A stretch of 64,000 bases of DNA, from NCBI RefSeq assembly GCF_000304315.1, contig NC_018485.1:2016501-2080500 (forward strand), given 5' to 3'. The first letter of the stretch is position 1; each line of letters begins with the position of its first letter. Source of the stretch: Methylocystis sp. SC2. GTDB taxonomy: Bacteria; Pseudomonadota; Alphaproteobacteria; Rhizobiales; Beijerinckiaceae. A program made the position numbers and the translations under genes. Under the pieces are notes generated by a model. The model had not been told where the DNA came from. It saw nothing but the letters and a program-made list of their open reading frames with translations, and searched no databases. This document shows positions 56,054 through 63,437 of this stretch, one piece after another.

Positions 56054-56488
56054 ATGGGCCGAGCACAGCATCTCTTCCTCGCGATCATCCTCGCCGCGTC
56101 ATTCGGCGCGCCGGCGGTCGCCGAAACGCCGCCGCCGATCATCGCGCCCGACGGCGAACGCTTCACGCTGACCCCCGCCGAGGGCGGCTACGTCCGGCTG
56201 AATAAAGAGACCGGCGCTTTGTCCTATTGTGCGGTGAAGGACGGCGTCACGGCGTGTCGGCTCGGCGCCGAGGAGCGCGCCGCGTTTGAGGCGGAGATCG
56301 ACCGGCTGCGCAAGGAGAACGCCGCGCTCAAAGCGCGCGCCGAGGCCGCGCCCGTCCCCCCGGCGGCCAGGCCGAACATGGCGCCGAGCGAGGAGGAGTT
56401 CGAACGCGCGCTCTCCTTTACCGAGCGCTTTCTGCGCCGCATAATGCGCCTCTTCCGCGAAGAGGCGTCGCCCGGCGGCGCTCTTTGA
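56054..56488 (+). CDS. Secreted coiled-coil protein of unknown function
   Basis: A 144-residue protein with a signal peptide (HLFLAIILAASFGAPAVA) from the ATG at 56054. The mature part has ERFTLTPAEGGYVRLNKETG and ALSYCAVKDGVTACRLGAEE, in which the two cysteines may pair, then a leucine-rich coiled coil (FEAEIDRLRKENAALKARAE), and ends with an amphipathic basic helix (FTERFLRRIMRLFREEASPG). This layout recurs in alphaproteobacterial envelope proteins without a known role. It precedes the DUF6460 gene by 36 bp, so the two may be co-transcribed. Confidence 0.7.
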   Translation: MGRAQHLFLAIILAASFGAPAVAETPPPIIAPDGERFTLTPAEGGYVRLNKETGALSYCAVKDGVTACRLGAEERAAFEAEIDRLRKENAALKARAEAAPVPPAARPNMAPSEEEFERALSFTERFLRRIMRLFREEASPGGAL

Positions 56489-56524
56489 GGGCCAGAGGGA
56501 AGATGCATCCGCAGGAGCGCCCCA

Positions 56525-56932
56525 ATGGCTGATCAGGGACCTTTCGCCAATTGGCCGCATCTCGACAAGCCGGGCCGGCTTGAGCGGCCGGAGGACCCGC
56601 GCGACGCGCCGCTCCTGCCGAGTTCCGACAAAATATCAGAGGAAACCAACCAGATGGCGTCGAACAACACGCTTGAAAACTTCCTCGGCGGCTCGCCGCT
56701 CAACACTTTCGCGCGGTTGCTCGTCATTTCGCTGGTCGTGGGCGCCCTGCTGATGTGGCTGGAACTGCGGCCGATCGACATTTTTCGCGGCGTCCAGGCG
56801 TTCTTCGACCGCATCTATCAGCTGGGCTTCGGCGCGGTGCGGGAGCTTGTCAGCTATGTGCTCGCCGGCGCCATTTTCGTCGTGCCGGCGTGGCTCGTCC
56901 TGCGGCTGATGAATATGGGCGCGAAGCGGTGA
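56525..56932 (+). CDS. DUF6460 membrane protein
   Basis: A 135-residue protein with a hydrophilic N terminus and two hydrophobic helices (FARLLVISLVVGALLMWLEL and ELVSYVLAGAIFVVPAWLVL) typical of DUF6460. The conserved start NNTLENFLGGSPL lies at residue 47. AGGAG precedes the ATG at 56525; a shorter start at 56654 would give the family's minimal form. The function is unknown. Gene hicB follows after 7 bp, suggesting one transcript. Confidence 0.72.
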   Translation: MADQGPFANWPHLDKPGRLERPEDPRDAPLLPSSDKISEETNQMASNNTLENFLGGSPLNTFARLLVISLVVGALLMWLELRPIDIFRGVQAFFDRIYQLGFGAVRELVSYVLAGAIFVVPAWLVLRLMNMGAKR

Positions 56933-56939
56933 GGCGGCG

Positions 56940-57134
56940 ATGAAACTGACTGTAGAGACCGAACAGGAAGCGGACGGCCGCTGGATCGCGGAAATCATGG
57001 AAATACCGGGCGTGCTGACCTATGCAGCCACCCGCGACGAGGCGCTCGCTCAGGCGGAGGCGCTCGCCTTGCGCGTGATCGCCGACCGCATGAGGACCTA
57101 TAATCTCCTCCCCCGGCCGATGCTCGACGTCTGA
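56940..57134 (+). CDS. HicB-like antitoxin-family protein (orphan)
   Basis: A 64-residue protein of the HicB/UPF0150 fold: MKLTVETEQEADGRWIAEIM, then EIPGVLTYAATRDEALAQAE, typical of the partly degraded RNase H fold. There is no DNA-binding tail and no HicA toxin gene adjacent. It may thus be an orphan or have a role outside toxin-antitoxin biology. It overlaps the extensin-like gene on the other strand by 37 bp at the 3' ends. Confidence 0.78.
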   Translation: MKLTVETEQEADGRWIAEIMEIPGVLTYAATRDEALAQAEALALRVIADRMRTYNLLPRPMLDV

Positions 57135-58054
57135 TCCGAATCGTCGATGAGCTGGCCGATGCCGTCGCGTCGCGGCGGCAGCGGCGGGGACGGCGGCGGC
57201 GCGTAGGCCTCGGGTCCGGCAAGCGATCCAAGCCCGTCGCGCGCGCCGACTCCTGGTCCCTCGAAAGCGGCGAGCGGCGGCTTGCCGGTCGTGTCATTGT
57301 CGGTCTCTTCCTCGGAGCCGGGCGCTGGCGCGCGACCTTGCGCGACGAGCGGCGAGGACTCCGGCGGCGGCAGCGTCTCCTGCGGCTCCGGCTTGCAGAT
57401 GCTGCGTCCGGAGCGGCCGTGCAGCGCCAGATCGACGTGAATATGGTTGTAGTGGAAGGCGTTGGAGCCTGGCGACAACACCGTCGAGAAACGGCCGCAG
57501 GCGCCGCGATGCACGTCCATCAGAAAGGCGCGGGTCTGCGGGTCGCCGCGCCCCCAGTCGCGGACTAGCGTGATCTCGCGGCCGTCGGCGAGCGCGAAGC
57601 CGCCGATGTCCAGCGCATTGCCGAAGGAATGTTCAGACAGCTGCGCGCCGCGCTGATTGTTCATGCCGCGGCAGGCGTAGGAGCCCATCGAATTGATCTG
57701 AACCACCTGCTGTCCGAAGCGCGCCTGAGCGGCGGGCTGCACGGTGTCGGCGAGCCAGGCGTCGAGTTCCGCGACCATCGAACAGTCGAGCGTCGCGGTC
57801 GCATTGAAAGCGACGGCGCCGCCCTGAAGCGCCGTCACCTTGAACGGCCTGGTGAGGCCGCAAATGCCCGGACCGTCGACTTCCGGCGCGAGGGCGATGT
57901 ATTCGGACGGGTTGACGCGTCTTTCCGCGAGACAGGCGTTTTCAGCCTGCGTGCGCCAGGCCGGCCGCTGCGGCTTTTGCCCGATCGAACAGCCGGACAG
58001 CGTCGTCGCGACGAGCGCCGGCACAAGCAGCGAGTGATGGGCGCGGCGGACCAT
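57098..58054 (-). CDS. Extensin-like family lipoprotein
   Basis: A 318-residue protein with a lipoprotein signal (LLVPALVATTLSGC). The extensin-like domain, conserved in Alphaproteobacteria, contains SYACRGMNNQRGAQLSEHSF, GNALDIGGFALADGREITLV and HYNHIHVDLALHGRSGRSIC. The H-S-F-G-N-A-x-D and H-x-H-x-D patterns match the zinc site of LAS-type (VanY/MepA) peptidases, so cell-wall hydrolase activity is possible. A Pro/Gly-rich tail of about 95 residues follows. Four cysteines flank the fold. It overlaps the orphan hicB at the 3' end. Confidence 0.85.
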   Translation of the reverse strand: MVRRAHHSLLVPALVATTLSGCSIGQKPQRPAWRTQAENACLAERRVNPSEYIALAPEVDGPGICGLTRPFKVTALQGGAVAFNATATLDCSMVAELDAWLADTVQPAAQARFGQQVVQINSMGSYACRGMNNQRGAQLSEHSFGNALDIGGFALADGREITLVRDWGRGDPQTRAFLMDVHRGACGRFSTVLSPGSNAFHYNHIHVDLALHGRSGRSICKPEPQETLPPPESSPLVAQGRAPAPGSEEETDNDTTGKPPLAAFEGPGVGARDGLGSLAGPEAYAPPPSPPLPPRRDGIGQLIDDSDQTSSIGRGRRL

Positions 58055-58191
58055 GCCGCGAGGATGGGCGCCGGGCCGTTAATTCAGGGTCGAGAATTGT
58101 GGTTAACGCTCAAATATTTGAGGACTGTGGCGGCCGATCCACACGCCCGCACGCCGCACGGGAGGCGCTGCGCATGCGCGCGGCGGCGTGA

Positions 58192-58779
58192 TCAGCGAGC
58201 AAATTTGCTCAAGCGCCGCTTCCATGTTTCGCCGGCCCTGAGTTCAGTCTTCAAAACCCATTTCCTTCGAATCGGCCTGATCGCCCGCGACGATGTCTTG
58301 TGAACGACTTCCGGTTCCGGTTCTTTCGCGCGCTGCGCCGTGAGAACCGGGGTTCCCGGTGCTGGCTGCGGCTTCACCTTTTTGGGCTCCGCAGGAACAG
58401 CCTCTGCAACCTTGGCCGGCTGCCGCACGCGGCGCGTCCGCGTTGATGCGCCTCTCGCCGGAGGATCGCTCATGACGTCCTTTTCCAGCAGGTTCGGGAG
58501 CACGCGCCCCCGGGGGCCATTCGGCTCCGGCGGAATTTGGGACCGTTCAGCCGCTCTGCCGCCGAAAACCGCGTCCGCCGCGTCTAGAGCCGCCAAATAG
58601 GTGGCGTCACGTTCGGCCTCGAGGGTCGCCGCAGCGCTCGGGTCCCTAAGACCCGGGTCTCTAAGAGATATGCTCCCAGCAGCATTCTCCGCCTCTTTGA
58701 TCTTCCAGGGATTGGAAATCCGAGATTTGGGAGACCGACCTTTATATGCCGTTATGAACGGACGCGTGGGTTGGCGCAT
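58192..58779 (-). CDS. Basic hypothetical protein with WKRRL tail
   Basis: A 195-residue basic, Pro/Ala/Lys-rich protein from the ATG at 58779. It starts MRQPTRPFITAYKGRSPKSR and ends RKWVLKTELRAGETWKRRLS. Both ends look conserved, while the middle is a low-complexity linker (for example KVAEAVPAEPKKVKPQPAPG). I recall a similar arrangement, RPF near the start and ELxxGExWKRRLP at the end, in unannotated rhizobial proteins, but I cannot name a family. The high positive charge suggests nucleic acid binding. The frame continues upstream to 59226, but that portion does not read like coding sequence. Confidence 0.55.
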   Translation of the reverse strand: MRQPTRPFITAYKGRSPKSRISNPWKIKEAENAAGSISLRDPGLRDPSAAATLEAERDATYLAALDAADAVFGGRAAERSQIPPEPNGPRGRVLPNLLEKDVMSDPPARGASTRTRRVRQPAKVAEAVPAEPKKVKPQPAPGTPVLTAQRAKEPEPEVVHKTSSRAIRPIRRKWVLKTELRAGETWKRRLSKFAR

Positions 58780-59429
58780 TGAAGCTGAAGTTCTTTCTGT
58801 TGACGTATATGGCAAGGAAGATCGTTTGAAAGACCCGCCTCGGCACAAGCGAAATCGAGTATTGACGCAACGCTGGGGCGTGACGCTCAGTCCAAGCGTC
58901 TGGGACGAAGGACGTCTGCTACATATAACGGAAAGGGCGCAACACGTCACCGTCAAGGCGCGCTGATGGCGTAAATCGGACATCGCCGATTGCGCCTTGT
59001 TCAGATCCTTGAAACAATTGCGCGCGCCTTTTGCTTGCCTTTGCTGGCGGCGACCCGAGCTTCGATCGACGAGACGCGCTTGGCGGACAATATAGAGTCC
59101 GAACCGAAATTCATCTTTCCCAAGACTAGCGCGCTCGCATCCGTTTTGAGCCGATCCGTCAGGCTGCGGACATACGCCGCGGCTGCGGGGTTTCGTCTTC
59201 CCGTCTCGGAAATATTGCAACCCCATCTAGAAAAGCTTCAGGTCTATCCTAACTGAAAAACCATCAAGCGCTGCGGTTTGTCTTTTTCTTGTCTCCTGAA
59301 CAACGAATGAGCCGGAGCGTTGCTGAAAGACCCTCTAAGCGGATCTCAGTAACACCCACCATCCGCTCGCCTGATGTGTCGCACGATGTGAAGTCAGAGG
59401 TCAGTTGCGTTCATTTGGGAGATTTAACG
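58780..59429. other. 650-bp gap without a recognised gene
   Basis: Less GC-rich than the surroundings. Short frames exist on both strands (for example 58990-59256 on the plus strand), but none has a ribosome-binding site with a convincing protein. The stretch includes a hairpin repeat at 58968-58997. It may be a remnant of deleted genes or a promoter region. Confidence 0.5.
58968..58997. repeat. Hairpin repeat, copy 1
   Basis: GGCGTAAATCGG-ACATCG-CCGATTGCGCC. A slightly degenerate version of the hairpin at 59967-59998, with identical loop ACATCG. Confidence 0.6.
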
Positions 59430-59915
59430 ATGCGAAACATGCTCGCTGCAGCGACGGTCGGCCTCGTCGCTTTTCTTGTCCAGGACATCGCTCAGGCGGC
59501 CACCGCCCAAAGTCCGGCCGTGCTACGCTCCGGACCAGGAACGTCGTGGCGTAGAATCGGTCAGGTTCCGGCGGGAGCCGATGTGCAGGTGTTGAGCTGC
59601 AACCCGGGCTGGCGTCACAGCTGGTGCCAGATCCGCTACGGTTCGAAGACGGGGTGGGTGAACGCGCCTGCGCTGGGGACGTCCGGATCGCAGGTCGTCA
59701 TCGCCCCGGTCGTGACGACCGACGCAGCCAGTCTGAAACGGCGCGCCAGCATGTTTTCCTCGGTTATCACCGTGATTCCCGGCGGCAAGAAGGTCGATGT
59801 CCTGCGCTGTAGAAGTGGACTCGGCAGGGGCTGGTGCCGCGTGTCCTATCAGGGCAGGACCGGATTCGTCAGAGGGGGTCTTCTGACGCGCCAACGCTCC
59901 GTCATTCCCCGTTAA
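59430..59915 (+). CDS. Secreted protein with two bacterial SH3 domains
   Basis: A 161-residue protein with a signal peptide (MLAAATVGLVAFLVQDIAQA) and two SH3_3-type domains: AVLRSGPGTSWRRIGQVPAG with WCQIRYGSKTGWVNAPAL, and SLKRRASMFSSVITVIPGGK with WCRVSYQGRTGFVRGGLL. Such domains bind peptidoglycan or other envelope ligands. The ATG at 59430 follows GGGAG at a good distance. There is no catalytic domain. It lies alone between the gap to its left and the DUF2852 gene, with a strong hairpin just after it. Confidence 0.85.
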   Translation: MRNMLAAATVGLVAFLVQDIAQAATAQSPAVLRSGPGTSWRRIGQVPAGADVQVLSCNPGWRHSWCQIRYGSKTGWVNAPALGTSGSQVVIAPVVTTDAASLKRRASMFSSVITVIPGGKKVDVLRCRSGLGRGWCRVSYQGRTGFVRGGLLTRQRSVIPR

Positions 59916-59966
59916 GAACGCGTGCGCGGCGAGAAAACCCAGCCGCGACGCCGGCGCGAAACTTCA

Positions 59967-59998
59967 AGGCGCAAATCGGACATCGCCGATTTGCGCCT
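59967..59998. repeat. Hairpin repeat, copy 2 (perfect 13-bp stem)
   Basis: AGGCGCAAATCGG-ACATCG-CCGATTTGCGCCT, a perfect 13-bp stem between the convergent SH3 and DUF2852 genes. It can act as a bidirectional terminator, though the U tract is weak. Its relative lies exactly 1 kb to the left. Confidence 0.65.
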
Positions 59999-60033
59999 CT
60001 TCTGTTCAGGTCAGGCTCGCTCCCCTTGAGCGA

Positions 60034-60444
60034 CTACGCGCCTTTATCCTCGCCCTTACGGCCGCGCATAAAGGATTCGAACTCTTCGCGGTCGCGGGCG
60101 CGGCGCAGCTGGTCGATGTGCTCGGCGAAGTCGCGTTCCGCTTCGGCGAGCTTGCGGCGCTCTTCCTCGAGGCGCGCGAGTTCGCCTTCGCGCCATTCGT
60201 CGAAGGCGACATTGCCGGTCGAGCGCATGAAGGAGGGGCCGCCCCAAGCGGCCGAACCCTCCCGAGCGACGCCGCTCACGGCGTCTTTCACCCGCGCGCC
60301 CTGCTCCTGCGCGAAGGCGAAGAAATCGCCCTCAAAGCCCTGGCTGCGCTGCCAAAGCTTCCAGACCAGCAAAGCGAGGCCGAGCGGCCAGAAGATGAAA
60401 AAGCCAAGGATCACCGCCGCGATCTCATAGGGCCTCCAGGACAT
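60034..60444 (-). CDS. DUF2852 membrane protein
   Basis: A 136-residue protein with an N-terminal transmembrane segment (EIAAVILGFFIFWPLGLALL) and a long charged helix (FDEWREGELARLEEERRKLA, then EAERDFAEHIDQLRRARDRE) ending FESFMRGRKG. This is the pattern of the alphaproteobacterial DUF2852 family. The function is unknown. The ATG at 60444 matches the family start; an in-frame ATG at 60516 would add 24 residues. The 277 bp upstream, to the minE end, hold no evident gene. Confidence 0.82.
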   Translation of the reverse strand: MSWRPYEIAAVILGFFIFWPLGLALLVWKLWQRSQGFEGDFFAFAQEQGARVKDAVSGVAREGSAAWGGPSFMRSTGNVAFDEWREGELARLEEERRKLAEAERDFAEHIDQLRRARDREEFESFMRGRKGEDKGA

Positions 60445-60721
60445 TCGTCCGCAATGCCAGGAGGGCGATCCGCCCGCTCCGGATGACGACATGCGAGAAT
60501 AACGATGGCAGCTCATGATGGGCTCCAGTTGGTCAACGGCGCGCCCGCGCCAAAGCGGGGCCGACACCAATGTAATATGCATTAACATAGGCGCAAGGGA
60601 AAGCGCCGCGCGACGAAAATCGGCGCGGCGCCGTCACGCGCTTGCGGTCGACGGGCGCGGAGGGGTTGTCGAGCCGCGCCGCCGGAACGGCTCGGAAGCG
60701 GAGGCGTCTCGCGTCGAAAAG

Positions 60722-61042
60722 TCAGGCCGCCTGGCCGCTCAGATCATCTTCAAGCACGGCGTCGTCGGCGAACGCCGCGTTGTTTTGGCGCGTCGCCTCC
60801 GGCTCGATTTCGATGTCGATTTCGAGCAGCGACATGTCTTCCTTGCGATGCATCTTCACCATGACCTTTTCGGGGTCGACGCTGATATGCTTGGAGATCG
60901 CGATGAGGACTTCCTTGTGCAGCACGGCGATGAGATCCGAATCGCGCGCCGATTTGCGTTCATGCGCGAGAAGGATCTGCAGGCGCTCGCGCGCAACCGG
61001 CGCGGTGGCGCCGCGTCGCCCGAACAATCCGAAAATATTCAT
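60722..61042 (-). CDS. minE: Cell division topological factor MinE
   Basis: MinE drives MinD off the membrane and so positions the division site. The N-terminal segment reads NIFGLFGRRGATAPVARERL, followed by LQILLAHERKSARDSDLIAV, LHKEVLIAISKHISVDPEKV and MVKMHRKEDMSLLEIDIEIE, all typical. The length of 106 residues is a little above the family mean. Its ATG overlaps the minD stop, so it is translationally coupled. Confidence 0.96.
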   Translation of the reverse strand: MNIFGLFGRRGATAPVARERLQILLAHERKSARDSDLIAVLHKEVLIAISKHISVDPEKVMVKMHRKEDMSLLEIDIEIEPEATRQNNAAFADDAVLEDDLSGQAA

Positions 61043-61854
61043 GCCGCCCTCCGACCAAAGAGCCGAACGAAAAGTCCCCTCTTGTCAGCGGGAATGTTCA
61101 CCGGCAGTTTTTCGCCGCACAGCCTCTTCGCCGCTTCCGAATAGGCGCGGGCCGCGGGGCTCATGGCGTTGTGAAGAATGATGGGCGCGCCGACGTTCGA
61201 GGCGCGCAGAACGTCTTCGCTCTCCGGCACGATTCCAAGCAGCGGTATCGAGAGAATTTCGAGCACGTCGTCGACGCTGAGCATCTCGCCGCGGCCCGCG
61301 CGCTGCGCGTCGTAGCGCGTCAGCAGCAGATGCTTCTCGACGCGTTCGCCCTTTTCGGCGCGTTCGGTCTTGGCGTCGAGCAGTCCGATGATGCGATCGG
61401 AATCGCGCACCGAGGAGACTTCCGGATTGGCGACGACCACCGCGACGTCGGCGAAGCGCATCGCGAGCGTCGCGCCGCGTTCGATGCCGGCGGGACTGTC
61501 GCAGACGATCCAGTCGAATTTTTCGCGCAATTCGCCGATGACGCGCTGCACGCCCTCTTCGGTCAAGGCGTCCTTGTCGCGCGTCTGCGACGCCGGCAGC
61601 AGATAGAGATTGTTCAAGCGCTTGTCGCGGATGAGCGCCTGATGCAGCTTGGCGTCGCCCTGGGCGACGTTGATGAGATCAAAGACCACGCGCCGCTCGG
61701 CGCCCATGACGAGATCGAGGTTGCGCAGACCGACGTCGAAGTCGACGACCGCGACCTTATGACCCTGTTGGGCCAGCGCGGCCCCGAGAGCCGCGGTTGA
61801 CGTTGTCTTTCCGACGCCCCCTTTGCCGGAGGTCACCACCAAAGTCTTGGCCAT
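61039..61854 (-). CDS. minD: Septum-site determining ATPase MinD
   Basis: A membrane-associated ParA-type ATPase that recruits MinC to the poles. The deviant Walker A motif SGKGGVGKTTSTAALG lies at residues 8-23, with VAVVDFDVGLRNLDLVMG next and DWIVCDSPAGIERGATLAMR as Walker B region. The C-terminal KRLCGEKLPVNIPADKRGLF leads to a basic amphipathic tail (FVRLFGRRAA), the membrane-targeting sequence. The 271 residues are normal, and the ATG at 61854 fits the family; the longer frame to 62031 is rejected. It lies 13 bp after minC. Confidence 0.97.
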   Translation of the reverse strand: MAKTLVVTSGKGGVGKTTSTAALGAALAQQGHKVAVVDFDVGLRNLDLVMGAERRVVFDLINVAQGDAKLHQALIRDKRLNNLYLLPASQTRDKDALTEEGVQRVIGELREKFDWIVCDSPAGIERGATLAMRFADVAVVVANPEVSSVRDSDRIIGLLDAKTERAEKGERVEKHLLLTRYDAQRAGRGEMLSVDDVLEILSIPLLGIVPESEDVLRASNVGAPIILHNAMSPAARAYSEAAKRLCGEKLPVNIPADKRGLFVRLFGRRAA

Positions 61855-61867
61855 TGTTCGTCCTCTC

Positions 61868-62680
61868 TTAATCGAGCCGCGCGATCTTAACCGTCTCGTT
61901 TTCGAGCCAAGCCTGAATGGATTGGCTCTGAACATTCGCCGAGATCTCGTCAGCGGTGAGATAAACGCCGCAAACCGAGAGCAACTCGGCTTCGAGCTTG
62001 CGGCAGAAAATTCGCGCGCGCTTTTCGCCATAGGCGCCGGCCATCGCGCGGCCGCGCAGCGTTCCGTAGATGTGCACGGAGCCGCCCGCCATGATTTCCG
62101 CGCCCGACGCGACGGAGCCGATCACGGTCACGTCGCCGTCCGGGTGATAAATCGACTGACCGGAGCGCACCGGCTCCAGCAGAATTAGCGGCGCAGCCGA
62201 TGGAGCCGGCGGCTCCGACGGTTTGACGTCGACGGCCGGCGCGCCGCCGGCGCCGAGCGCGTTGGCGATATCCTCGAAGGCTGCTTCTTCGCTTGGGGTC
62301 AGCGTTCCAGGATTTACGTCTTTGGCGCGCGTTGCGCCGACGTCCGGCGGCGGTTGCGGGGTGGCGCGACCGCCGGCCAGAATCGGCGGCAGATCGTCGC
62401 AAGCCCAGGACGGGTCGACGCCCGACAGTCCCATGACGCGAATGCCGCGCCGGGCGAGATTTTCGAGGAGTTCGGTGAGTTGCGGTCGCTCGAGCGTCAA
62501 TTTGGCGAGGTCGATGACGATCGATTTCCGGCTGAAGAAGGCGGGCGACTGCTCAAGCAACGCGTCCAGCTGCTCGAACCAGCCTTCGATCGGCTGCTCT
62601 GGCTCCAGCGTCAGAACGGGAAAGGACCTGCCTCTGAAGCGGATATGTCGGGATGACGCTTGCGGCACGGGAGCCCTCAC
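61868..62680 (-). CDS. minC: Septum-site determining protein MinC
   Basis: MinC inhibits FtsZ polymerisation. The N-terminal domain has IRFRGRSFPVLTLEPEQPIE and SRKSIVIDLAKLTLERPQLT; the C-terminal beta-helix domain that binds MinD has SGQSIYHPDGDVTVIGSVAS then GAEIMAGGSVHIYGTLRGRA and MAGAYGEKRARIFCRKLEAE. A Pro-rich linker of about 80 residues joins them. The length is 270 residues. It begins the minC-minD-minE operon. A CtrA-like box lies 36 bp upstream of the ATG. Confidence 0.95.
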   Translation of the reverse strand: MRAPVPQASSRHIRFRGRSFPVLTLEPEQPIEGWFEQLDALLEQSPAFFSRKSIVIDLAKLTLERPQLTELLENLARRGIRVMGLSGVDPSWACDDLPPILAGGRATPQPPPDVGATRAKDVNPGTLTPSEEAAFEDIANALGAGGAPAVDVKPSEPPAPSAAPLILLEPVRSGQSIYHPDGDVTVIGSVASGAEIMAGGSVHIYGTLRGRAMAGAYGEKRARIFCRKLEAELLSVCGVYLTADEISANVQSQSIQAWLENETVKIARLD

Positions 62681-62715
62681 GCAATTAAGATTTGCGTTAT
62701 TTGAGGGCGTTAACG

Positions 62716-62730
62716 TTAATGAAGGATTAA
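62716..62730. promoter_or_regulatory. Candidate CtrA box, TTAA-N7-TTAA, before minCDE
   Basis: The sequence TTAATGAAGGATTAA matches the paired CtrA half-sites exactly and lies 36 bp before minC, in a locally AT-rich promoter with a second TTAACGTTAA overlap just upstream (62710-62719). CtrA has been reported to control minCDE in Sinorhizobium. Confidence 0.55.
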
Positions 62731-62773
62731 AGCGCGCGGGTAAATTTGACGCTCATCGCGTTTTATCAAGAGA

Positions 62774-63394
62774 TTATGCCGGCGCGGCTTTGGCGCGCGC
62801 CGCGGCGCTCTCCATGACGCCTTGCGCGGCGCTCTCGAGCACCAGCGCCGGATCCGCGCTTTTGACAGGGTCGAAATGGCCGGAAATCGTCAGCATCGCG
62901 ACGCCATGCGCCAGCGACCATATTTGCAGCGCCGCATAGCGCGCGCCTTGCGCCGGCGCGCCCGCCTGCTGCAGCCAGGCGACCACGGCGCGCCAAAGGA
63001 TTTCGAGCGCATGATCGGCGGCGCCGCCCGCTCCCGGATCGGCGAGCGTCTGCGCCTGCGCGAACATCGCCGCGTAGAGCCCCGGTTCGTCGCGTGCGAA
63101 TTTGAGATAGGCGGCGCACATGGCGCGCATCGCGCTTTTGGCGTCGGGCCGGCCTTCGTCCCACGCCGTTTCGATTCGCGCGCCAAAGGTCTCGAAACCG
63201 CGGCGCGCCAGTTCGCTCATCAGCGCGTCGCGGCCGCTGAAGTGACGGTAGGGCGCGGCGGCTGAAACGCCGGCGCGGCGCGCGGCTTCGGTGAGCGTCA
63301 GCGCCGATGGTCCGCCTTCGGCGAGAATCTCCAGAGCGGCGTCGATCAGCGCCTGTTTGAGAGACCCGTGGTGATAGCCTCGCTTATTGCGCAT
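62774..63394 (-). CDS. TetR/AcrR-family transcriptional regulator
   Basis: A 206-residue regulator. The HTH region reads LIDAALEILAEGGPSALTLT then EAARRAGVSAAAPYRHFSGR, with DALMSELARRGF after it. The C-terminal domain, with AMCAAYLKFARDEPGLYAAM and IWSLAHGVAMLTISG, belongs to the WHG-type ligand domain, as does the regulator at 17528. The target is not clear; the divergent partner is absent, since minC and yebC are both on the same strand. It lies between minC and the YebC gene. Confidence 0.88.
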   Translation of the reverse strand: MRNKRGYHHGSLKQALIDAALEILAEGGPSALTLTEAARRAGVSAAAPYRHFSGRDALMSELARRGFETFGARIETAWDEGRPDAKSAMRAMCAAYLKFARDEPGLYAAMFAQAQTLADPGAGGAADHALEILWRAVVAWLQQAGAPAQGARYAALQIWSLAHGVAMLTISGHFDPVKSADPALVLESAAQGVMESAAARAKAAPA

Positions 63395-63437
63395 CTCTCA
63401 CCCCGGCGCGGATCGGCGTCATCGCCCCGTCGCCGGG

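Noticed and set aside
58780..59226. N-terminal half of the long frame that ends at 58192
   Set aside because: No conserved start, poor codon pattern and no similarity recognised. Only the part from the ATG at 58779 looks coding.
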